The position numbers were made by a program, and so were the translations under genes. Shown piece by piece: positions 26,825-37,300 of a DNA stretch of 64,000 bases. The stretch is from Toxonevra muliebris (lineage: Eukaryota > Arthropoda > Insecta > Diptera > Pallopteridae), in assembly GCA_963691655.1 (NCBI GenBank), contig OY829326.1, positions 96,093,235 through 96,157,234 on the forward strand, given 5' to 3'. The notes under the pieces were generated by a model that was not told the DNA's origin, searched no databases, and was given only the letters and a program-made list of their open reading frames with translations. How positions within the stretch are numbered: the first letter of the stretch is position 1; each line of letters opens with the position of its first letter.

Positions 26825-27581
26825 TTCGCAGCGCTTACTAATATATTTACTTTTTATTAATTCTATTAGCTCAAACGAATCTCTATATTTTCGATTTGTA
26901 TAGGTTTTGCAGCGATAACATGTAAATATACTACGCAACAAAAAAAAAAAAAAACACTACAATGAGTCCTTTCTGCACTCGTCACACGATGTGATGACGT
27001 TGTGTTTATTATTCGTGTAATCTATGAGCAAAAGTATTGACAATTGCAACAGTGTGAACAGTTTTTTCAATGTTACAAAATACTGAAAAAAATTTCACTA
27101 CTATTTTTGATATGTTTCACAATTTTTGATATATGGGGGATTTCATCTGACGAGAACCCACTTTTAAAATCGATCGGCTCAAACTTGCAGAAACGATCCT
27201 TTTGACAAAAAAGTCAAAACTATTTTTGATTTTGATCAAAAACGATAAAATTTTGCCCTTTTTTCCGTTTTTCAAAATATTGAATAAAAATTTGTAGGAT
27301 TTGTATACACAAAGAAATTTTTAGAATTTAATCGTTCAAGAAAATAACCTGAGAAAAAAATTGTTTTTGAACCTGGCTCAGGAACGGTTCAGCGACAAGG
27401 TTCCATATGGCACTGTTAGGCATTACTGGGTTAAGCTAACAACGAGATAAAAGTGAACGATGATAACGAGGGTGAGAAAAATTACGAAAGAATAAATAAA
27501 TTTAAAAAAAAAATCAAAAAAAAAAATTTTTAAAGTCAAAAAATAAAACAAATCTAAATTTTTTTTTTGTAAAAATGAATG
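26825..27581. other. AT-rich stretch after copy A
   Basis: The 3' flank of copy A, with poly-A at 26939-26953. No AATAAA is clearly placed and no gene is seen. Confidence 0.45.
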
Positions 27582-30105
27582 CAGCCATTCCAGATTAAAC
27601 GTAACAAAAAAAACCAAATCTCGGCCTGATCATTTTAGATTTGCTTCAAACTTTGTCCATGGTTTTATTTTAGACCAAACCCAACAAAAAGGTATACAAA
27701 AAAATTCCGATACGGTTTTCACCGGAGTTGCCAGAGCGAACCAAATCTCTGAAATTGACTGTATCGAATCACAGAATCGTCTATAACTCAGTCATTATAC
27801 TACCGACATGCATGTATAAGGTACTGTTGGAAAGTTAATAAGACGGGCTACAAAATATATTATAATTTAATTTTGTTGATCTTTAAAATTAATTATTTTT
27901 TAAATTAATTCATTAAAATTTAATTTGCAAAATTCGAAAATTAAAATTTAAAATTTTTGTGTTCCTTTAAGAAGATTAAATTACCTTTTCTTTGGCTTTT
28001 TATTCGAGGTGGTGACTCAAATAATTCAAGAGATATGAGTATTTTAATATTTTAACACTGCATAAAATTAGAAATTAATATCGTTTTTATGTTTCCACCA
28101 AATTTTTTTTTTTTTTTTTTTGGCTTGCTTTGTGCAATTGACCAATACCATCCTTGACCAGCGTCCTGTACTACAAATGAATAGTTCTTTTTTCCGAAAA
28201 ATCCGCGATAACGACAAATTCATTTGGTTGAAGTTGTTCTTTCTTAAAAGCGAGATAATCTGCCTGTCTTTTGACAATGTAGTCATGTGGAACCAAATGG
28301 ATTCGTTTTTGGCTGAATTCAGAATCAAAATCATCCGCAGGTTTTTCCAAGTTTTTTCCAAAGAAAATCTGACTATGTACATAATTCGCAAATTAGAATT
28401 ATAAAAACAGAAAAAGAATTTTGACGGTATGGCAAACAAAACTTATGTACTGGCAACAGAATTACTACATACCGCCAATATTCATCCATTGTCTGCATAA
28501 TATGCTTTAATATAATTTATTGAAATGTCTGCAAGATATTTCTCTTCTGCCGTCTTACCAGAACATTCAGGGCATAAATTTAAGTGGCACTTTTCAGTAT
28601 TGATTAACAATTTTTATCATTCCTAATTAAGCCAAAACAAAAATTAAGTTTGAAAAATAAAAAAGATATTAATATCTAATTTTATGCAGTGCTAAAATAT
28701 TAAAATACTCATATCTCTTGAACTATTTGAGTCACCACCTCGAATAAAGCCAAAGAAAAGGTAATTTAGTCTTCTTAAAGGAACACAAAATTTTAAATTT
28801 TAATTTTCGGGCCTATGATACGAATTTTGCAAATTAAATTTTCATGAATTAATTTTAAAAATTAACAAAATTAAATTATCAGGCATGTTCCAGAATCCGA
28901 GTGAAAGTGAATTCGAAAGTGAATTTGAAATCGAGTGAATTTGTTTTTGGTGTTCTAGAAACCGAGTGAATTCATATTCACTATTTTTTTTTAACTCGCT
29001 GTAATGTTTGCAACTCGCTGTAATTTTCAATCATTTGTTGGCGCAAGGAAAAAAACAAAACAAGTTGTGAAAATTTAAAAATATTAATGCTTTAATAGTA
29101 TATGCGTTAAATATTGAAGCCAAAAACGGATATGCTAGCCTTAAAATTAAAAGGCGAACATTTACAGCGGCAGCGTTGGCGGCCAAACCTATTGATGTGT
29201 TTAATTAGAAAAATTCATACAAAAATATATATGTATAAAATTATCTTTTTCCAATCAGATACATTTCCGTTTTTAATTGTCGCCAGTGTTTCTACTTTTG
29301 GTTGGGTGGGTTGGTTAAGGAGGCTAACCCACAGCAGACCCACTGTGAGTCAGAAAGAGCGCTATAGCGCCGTTTTGAAACCACGTTCTCACCGAACTAG
29401 AATTAAAGTTGGACTCGTACTATCCCAGCTGGGCTCTTACCCACCTCGTGGAGTTTAGGTAATCTTGCAATTTCTTTGAAGTGACTGCTGAGCAATCGGA
29501 CAGGTTGTCGAGGAAATACTTTCTCAAAAAGTTGTCTTGATGCTTCTTCATAAACTTGAGGAATAAGATACCCTGGATGGAGTTCTTATGCTTTCGCCAT
29601 GAAATTTTTATTTTCATTAAAATTTTTTATACTTGATTAATTTTTTATTAAATTTACTAACATTTTTGGGCCAATTGCTTTATTTCCCTTGTTGCTGCTA
29701 AAATGAATTCAAATCACTTTTTTTTGGTGAATTCGGTTTCTAGAACATGCGAATTCGTTCGAAATTCACTTTTAACAACGAGTAAGAAAATAAAAGTGAA
29801 AGTGAATTCTAGAACACCAAACAGTGAAATTGATGTGATTTCAATTCACTTTCACTCGGAAGTGAATTCTGGAACATGCCTGTATAATATATTTTGTAGC
29901 CCGTCTTATAATGATTGACTTATGGACGATTCTGTGATTCGATACAGTCAATTTCGCAGATTTGGTTTGCTCTGGCAACTCCGGTGAAAACTGTACCAGA
30001 ATTTTTTTGTATACCTTTTGGTCTAAAATAAAACCATTGGCAAAATTTAAGCCAAATCTGAAAGGATGAAGTCTATCGCTCGTTACGTTTAATCTGGACT
30101 GGCTG
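27582..30105 (-). mobile_element. Long-inverted-repeat transposon with coding core
   Basis: Left arm 27582-28085 is mirrored by right arm 28660-28879 plus 29883-30105. The right arm is split by a 1-kb nested insertion. The tips are CAGCCATTCCAGATTAAACG and its inverse. The core (about 28086-28660) holds a minus-strand fragment reading QADYLAFKKEQL, then NEFVVIADFSEK, then VVQDAGQGWYWS across frames, with an upstream Cys-rich run (KCHLNLCPEC). That style recurs in uncharacterised transposon-borne proteins, but I cannot name the superfamily. Arms of about 500 bp are unusually long. Confidence 0.7.
28880..29882. mobile_element. Nested 1-kb element with CAGGCATGTTCC termini
   Basis: It begins CAGGCATGTTCCAGAATCCG and ends with the inverse, CGGAAGTGAATTCTGGAACATGCCTG in shortened form. 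Repeated GTGAATTC and GAGTGAAAGTGAATT words follow at both ends. It splits the right arm of the long-inverted-repeat element. The uninterrupted left arm shows the empty site, so a 3-bp duplication TAT can be deduced. No transposase is recognised; a minus-strand open frame of 65 codons at 29420-29617 has no known family. Confidence 0.75.
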
Positions 30106-30944
30106 AGTGTTTTGATGAAAAAAATATGAACTGCATCTTTAATTTTTTTTTTTTCAGTTCTAAAAATTTTGATGTCAATAAAATAGTGGCGTAGCAGAGC
30201 AAAACGGACCACGGATTCGAACTCAGCGACTTCCCATTACCCTAAGTGCATTTATCCCGTCTCTGCTCGTTTTCAAAAGTTTCCATTTGTAGATCAGTGT
30301 TATCCAATAGAACTAAGCTCTGTGGGTTTGAGCCAGATCGAATTTGAAAGCATATTAGTATAACAATTATAGTTAAGTATAATGTAAGCATAAGTGTCAA
30401 TAATAAATCAGTCGTTAAGCAGAAGCAGAAGCGTGCGTTTCATTACAAAGCAGTACTCATGTGAGATGAAGTCTCCCATTTAAGTATACTAGTTGGTAAG
30501 GCCCCAGTAACTGGGGCTATTTTTATTTTTTTTTTTTGTTCAAGAAATCTCTTTATAAAAAAACAAATATTAAAAGAGAACCAAACTACTCGTTGGTGTT
30601 TGTTTTATTATATGTGTATGCAGATAATTCGTTAGATAGTTCTGAGAAATGCCGTTGCTTATGTCTTCTCTCTCTCCCCCTCTCTCATTTGTTGTTTACT
30701 CCCGCTTAAGCAATGATTTTTACAACGATGAATGCAATGCTTTGTTCAATGAGTGAATTTTAAAGAACTTCCATCGCTAATATTTTGGAATTGGCTAAAC
30801 CTATTTTAAATCTTATTTTTGGCTAACCTACTCGTCAAGCTCTTTAAATTGATATATAATATAATAGTGTAGCACTTCTGGATCATCTAGAATAAAAATG
30901 TTGTTACGTTTATAAATGTATGGATTACACAACCATTTTTGATA
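30106..30944. repeat. Spacer with interspersed repeat (30570-30712)
   Basis: The part 30570-30712 (words AAAAGAGAACCAAACT, TCGTTGGTGTTTG and TATGCAGATAATT) recurs in inverse orientation at 51616-51745. The rest of the spacer is AT-rich, with a GGCCCCAGTAACTGGGGC hairpin at about 30500. Confidence 0.6.
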
Positions 30945-32327
30945 CAGCGGGCCTAATAAGTATAGGTTCACAACAATTTTACGTGTTTTTAATTAATTGA
31001 AGTTAACAATACTGTAAGTAACGGTAAATAGTGCCGTTTGAATCGCTGCTTTGAAATCGGTGCGAAATATGTTAAGTATAGGTTCCGCGAAGTAATTTTT
31101 AAATTATTTTAAAAAATGAAAATAATTAAATAGTTATTCGTTGTTTTAAATATTCTAAGGTAAGTTTAGGATAAATTTCTAAAGAATTTCAATATCTCTA
31201 TCAGCTCTTATACTCGATTTTTAGTATGCCACGCGCTTACTACATAAGAGAAGGTAAAATTAAGGCTTGCAAAGCTGAAGTCATTTCAAACCGAAAAATT
31301 AACAGTAAATTAAACCGATCCCTGAATGTGGTGAACCATTTTTCTAAGCTAGGAAAAATAGTGGATGTCCACCTACCGTATCCCCATGACAGAAAAGTCT
31401 TACAATTCGCAAGGCATCAAACGAAAATGTGTTTGCATCAGATATTAAAGTTGAGATGAAGTTGCCAGAAATCACACGATATGCCCAGCAAATATTGAAT
31501 GCTTCAGAAAACCTCTAAATTGCGAAACGAAAGGGCAGCCAGCGCTAACAAAAAAAAACTAAAATCTATCGTATGAATTGGACAAGAATACACATGGACT
31601 TTGGAGAAAAATAGAAAACCATTGGTTATAAGAATAAGTTAAATTGGGATGGTCCGGATAGTCTACAATATTATTAGCATGATTCAAGAAAAGATAAAAA
31701 AGTAATGGCTTGCGGCGCATTTTCTTATATTAGAAAGCTTCCATATGATGAATTTTGAATGAATTTTAAGAAATATACTGAAATACTGGAAATATCATTA
31801 ATTGAATACGGAGAAACTTTAATGGGACCAAATTTTATATTCCAACAGGAAATGCACACACATCAAAACTGACTCGGTCATGATTCTAGCAAAAGGATAT
31901 TCAAGTTTTGGATTGGTCGGCGTGTAGTACAGACTTGAACCCCATTGAAAACATATGGGGAATCATGACTCATAAGGTATATGACCATGGCAAGCAGTAC
32001 TACTGCAATTCGCAACGCTTAGATAGAACGACCACCTGAAATTTGGAACAAATTAGTTTTATCGATGAGTAATCGTATTTTTAAAGTAAATCAAGCAAAT
32101 TAAGCTAAAACAAATTATTAAATTTGGTAAAGAAAGTCATTTAAATTAACAAAACCCATAAATATTTCGCTTCACTTTCCTTTAGTTAATAAATAGTAAA
32201 CTAATTGGCAAATGTAATTTAGTGTTAACAATAAAGTGGAAATAAAATATTAGTAATAAATAATCATCACCAAATAAGTTTTTCCTCTAAATATCTCTGC
32301 AAAGCTATAGTTATTTCGACCGCTGTA
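30945..32327 (+). mobile_element. Tc1-like transposon, degenerate (second family)
   Basis: A 1383-bp element flanked by TA. The ends are CAGCGGGCCTAATAAGTATA and, inverted, CAGCGGTCGAAATAACTATA. The plus strand starts a transposase with a paired-type DNA-binding region (MPRAYYIREGKIKACKAEV then NRSLNVVNHF). After many frameshifts it gives DWSACSTDLNPIENIWGIM, containing the second catalytic Asp context. The reading frame is destroyed by stops and shifts. Confidence 0.85.
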
Positions 32328-33394
32328 CATAAGTTATGTGTTGCATACTTTTTGGCATAAAGTATGTTGGAAAATAAAATTGTTTGCAAAGAAGAAAACA
32401 AAATATGTGAATGGAGAAACCAGGCATTTTGAGCCCCGTGCAGTATGACAGTAATTTATGCAAAAAATAATAATTTTTCTGCGCTCAAATGTTTGAAAAA
32501 AGATTTTTTCTTATTTAAAATTGTTTTAAATCCAATTTTCACATATCTTTACATCACCAAAAGTGGTGAAAAAGTACTAACGAGATGTTAACTAACTTAG
32601 GCTGTGGTTATATTGCGAGTATGCTCAGCGAACACCATGAAATTGTTGTTGCACCGAACACAAAGAGAGAGTCTTTACTCACTCCCATACCGAACACGAC
32701 ATGCTGGGTGTATTGCAGACCGACACGCCGAGTATTCAGGTTGGCAATGAGTTATTTTACAAAACAGTAACATTACATACAAAATAGTATTAAGCAAACG
32801 AGTATATTTTGACAAGAAACAACTCTGCAACGAGCTGAATGTAACCACCTCGACCGAGCACGGGAGAAAATGTTTTGTGTTCGTCGAACACCGAGCACCA
32901 ATATAACCAGGCACTTAAGGCCGTTGATCCATATTATGTTCAAGTGCTCTTTATGCAACTGTGTTAAGCTTAAAAGTTCCTTTTTGTTGATATTAAGTTT
33001 ATTGATCGGGTTTTTATTACTTTTTTGGTTACTGATATTATATAAAAGCCTGTTTTCGTCAAAATTTTTGTTTAATTTTAGAAAGAGCAACAGAAATTAA
33101 AATTAAGAAATTTAAAACTTTAAGAGAAAATAAGAAACAGAAATAGCACATTTTTCATATTTTTTCGAAGACTATGTCGAAATCTAAACTTTTTTTCACA
33201 TGTGCACATCATCTGAAAAAAAAATTTCGTTTTTTTTGGAATTTTTTTTACAAAATTTCCTTCTTTTTTACCAAATTCGGGCAGCTCTAAGGACATACAA
33301 TTAAAAATTTTGCCAGTTTACCGAATACTATCAGTCAACCAACTATGGGGACTTGCACGCCCCTATTATGCGCCATAGAGGAAGTTTAAGAGGT
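32328..33394. other. No gene recognised
   Basis: AT-rich sequence with short open frames on both strands but no known domain or clear terminal repeats. Confidence 0.45.
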
Positions 33395-33480
33395 TAAAAC
33401 GTGTAGGTGGTTAAGTGGCCATCCAGGCAAAAACTTAGGTCAGAAGGGCCCATTGTGATTACCACATGGTTGGGCATATA
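33395..33480 (-). repeat. LINE 3'-tail repeat, inverse orientation
   Basis: The inverse strand reads CAACCATGTGGTAATCACAA, then GGGCCCTTCTGACCTAAGT and GGCCACTTAACC. This is the same ordered block as at 21278-21342 and 48368-48440. Confidence 0.6.
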
Positions 33481-34329
33481 ATTTAAGTTAAATTATTTAA
33501 CAAAGAATTTTGCAAATTTGTTTGAATTTTTCTTACGAAATTTCTTCTTTTTTAGACCAAATTCGCACAGTTCCCCAGAGCCAATTTCCCTTACTCAGGC
33601 TGGTTTTTTTACAGTGCCGAAAGGGTTAACCACCAGAATTAAGTATTTAAGAAAATATCACGCTCACGCCCGATCACGTAGGAATTATGGAAATCAAATT
33701 TCGCTCACGCATGCTCACGTGGAAATTATGTCACGTGCGTCCGTGTTCATGCGTGCCACGTAAAATTCATGTAACGCGCCCATCTCTACTAATAACTCTA
33801 CTTTATACAAATTCACCTTGTTGAGAATAATCTAAAGATAAAAATTAACCTTTATCCACATGTGTGCTTAGTACACTGAAAAAAAAAATATTTGAATCTA
33901 TTATTTTTCTCTTACACTGTAATTAAACCACCGAATACAAAAATTTACTGAGGTGTAATATGCTGTACGTTATTTTATATGTATTATATAATTATTTTGT
34001 GCTTTAGAGATGACGTTTTGAATTGCAGAAAACCCAAAGCGCTTTTCATTGAATCCATCTCTTCATGGCCACCTTAATATTATAGTTGCCAAGTTCGGAT
34101 ACCTTGGTAACATGAAAAACAAATTGTTGATATCGAAGAAACATTGAAAAATATTTTTTCTTTTTTTCAAAATATTAATTTTTTCTTGTTGTTTGCAATG
34201 AGTTTGTCTGTTTCCTCAATTTTTTTTTAAGTTAACTCTCTGAAGATTACACATTCTTTCAAATTGAGTAAAACAACAAAAAATCTTGTAATATAAAAAT
34301 TCTATCATAAGGGATATAGAATTAAAAAG
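33481..34329. other. Upstream flank of copy B
   Basis: A solo tip of the CAAGGTGAATTT MITE family is present in inverse orientation near 33805-33826. I could not identify a promoter. Confidence 0.45.
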
Positions 34330-37300
34330 ATGCCACGAAATAAGCCAACTACAAAAATCGATGTTATCGGTAATTTGGACTTGAGTCCAGAGAAAGCAGT
34401 TGGTGATTACATCGAATCCAAACAGCAGGATGCATATTTCGTGTAAGTTAATGGTGGTATAATTCGTTTCTTCTCTCCTCTTAACATTCATTCATTTTCT
34501 CTAAAGCAAACCCCCGAATTGGGACTCAGCCGGCGAGTCTAATGAGCTGCTCTATATACGCAATGAACGTGAACATGCTGCAATGCTGCGCCTGCAAGAG
34601 GAAATGCTTGCGAACACCAAACGTCAAGCGGCAAACAATGATAATCGTATACACAAGTTGAATAAAATTCAAGCGAATCTTCGAAAACGTTTCATTGAGG
34701 TGAATAGCTTCATAAAAGATTGTGAGGAGAAGAAACATGTGGCCCAGAAGAAAGTAAACGAAGAATCTTTGCTGCACAATGATTTGCGGGAGAATATTGA
34801 AAATTATACAAAAAACATTGAGGAATTGTCACATTTTCGTGAAGTCTTGAAGGGGACGGTCAAGGAACTCGAACCTTATGAAACAATCATACAAGAGGTT
34901 GTAGATAAATCCGAGATTTTCGATTCTATGATGGATTGCATGGATCGCTGCGATGCGTTGAGTAAGTGTTTATTTTTTTGTAGAGGTAGCACAAAAGCAT
35001 TGTAAGCGGAAAGTGAAGGGCTTGTCTTGTCAGCTCACCGCACCAAAAATCCATATCAGCTGCGATTACCTTTTTCCGCGGTACTTTTGTTAAGTATTAC
35101 TTCACGTATATTATGTTCAAAACGGATTTTCTTCGCGTTTAAACCTATGCAAATAGCAAATAATACCCATGCGATCTCTCAAGTAGTAGTCTACCTGCCA
35201 AAGTTTTCAGCCATACAATAATGTTTGGGCTCAGGCGTTACGTCCAGCGACCGCAAGGTAATAGGATAGATTAATACTATCCTATTACTTTGCGGTAATA
35301 GGATAGATTAATACTATCCTATTACCTTGCGGTTGTTTGCTATTTTTAATATTTACGCCTTCATTTGCTAAGAGCGTTGTTATAGTAATGACCAAACGGT
35401 ATGAAACGCAAAGCATACTTTGTAAGAACTTCAGTTCTTGAGTTCGGCCCATTTAGGACTAGCGTACGGAAGTATCGCTTCTGCGGTTTTGTTTAGGATC
35501 ACATCAATGTTTTCGTTAGGGAAGTCGGTGGACATTGGTGATTTTTACTGCTTGCGTCATTAGAAATTAGTGCATTGAAAAATAAATATATCTTAGTCAC
35601 CACTGATTCAATTTTCGAAAATTTCATAGTTACCGTACATTTAATTCAAATTAATATTTGAAGCGTAAAATTTTTTACTTTCTCTGCATCACCTCTCATT
35701 AGTGCTTTAATAGTGTATTCGTGGATTTTTTAGCTTCCAGCACACCACTTGCATTTAAAGTCCGTCACGTCCTTTCATGTCCCTTTTCACTAGAGCACAA
35801 TATATCTCGATTGACCGAAGTTCAGGAAAATTGTGGGTGGGTTCGCTTCTCTAGGGACGAAAATCGTGTTATTTCGCTGGTACCCCTCAAGAACCGCTTT
35901 GCTGTAGTGGCACGTAGCAAGATTAGGCCAAAAAAGGAAGATACTTCATGATTTCTTAAAAAAGCATTGCTTGATGTAGATTTTGCTGTTAATTGTGCTT
36001 GTGATTACGAAATTTTAGCTTTTTTTACCACAACTTCAAATTACCTGCCAAACAAAAAAATGTTGGTCGAAGTTTTTCACTTCATGTACAAAATTTTTCC
36101 GGGACGTTTCCTCTAGCATTGCCAACATAAAATTCTAGGCCAAAACGCTAAGAAAAGTCGGAAAGGACGTAATTTTGTTTCGTCATTCATAATACAAATG
36201 TGCTCACAAGATCTTTACTCAGTTTTGGAGCGCGTATTTTTGCTTCGCAATTCTTTTCAGCATCCCGATCCGCGAACTTTCTGAACTTTGTAAGTCTTCA
36301 GCCCGACTCGGAGTAATTCTAAAACTATGTTATTACTTTGGTACCACTCCAGAGCTTTCTTGCCGTAGTGACATGATGCCAAATCGGGCCAAAAATATGT
36401 GGACACATTGTGCTCTCTTATGAAAGGAAGAAGCCCTTTTTCAAAGATTCTTTGATGTATATTTCGGTATTTATAGAGCCAACTGTAACAAATAACTTCT
36501 TCTTCTTCTTTTGCCGCAACTGCATATAGCTTGCCATACCAGGAATTTTTTAGGAAATTTTGTCTGCTTTTGGATTCTAAATTGTTCTTCGAATTTCCTC
36601 ATTTCCTCGAGCATCAGCAACATACAAATTTTGACCCGGAAGCTGCGTAAAATCTGCCAGTACATATGTTTCGTCGTCCATTATACAACATGAATATTTT
36701 TGTATCAAATTCGATTTTAATTTCCGAGCCCTACTTTTGGCGTCTAAATTTTTTGCAGCATTCCTGTCTGGAACTTTTTGGACTTTGTATGTTTTCAAAC
36801 CTGCATTGGCTTTAACTTTTCGCACCAAATAGTCAGAGCACTGGGTTAACCGGGCAGCTTTTCTACCAGATGTGTTTGGAAATCTTTTCAATTTGCTTTC
36901 TATTTTCTTGGCTTTCCCAATAGCATGTGGTCCTTGTTTTCTTCCCGAACTAGGTTTCCTATCGATGGTCAAATTCTCCTGAAACTGTTTAATAACATTG
37001 GAAACAGTTTGACGGCAGACCTTCAATTATTTGGCCAATTTTTAGTAGGACCAATTTGGATTTTTTTGAAAATTTTTAATAATTTTAAGACGTACTTCTT
37101 TTTCTTCACTCATTTTGATCAAACTCACAATAAATCAACATGTTTGTCATTAAAAATAACAACTGACATATTTTTCAAAGATAACTAGATCAAAGAAATT
37201 TTTAAATTTTACAGCAAAAAAAAATTATTAGGTAAAACGTGTGTTAAGATTTTTTCGATCTCACTCCTTAAGATATGAGCGAAAATGTTTGCATTAATTT

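Noticed and set aside
30205..30230. GAGTTCGAATCCG on the minus strand, like a tRNA B box
   Set aside because: No A box, acceptor stem or cloverleaf could be built at the expected distance.
35240..35340. Short repeated palindromes as a possible CRISPR array
   Set aside because: Only two units without unique spacers, in a fly intron; it is a hairpin repeat.
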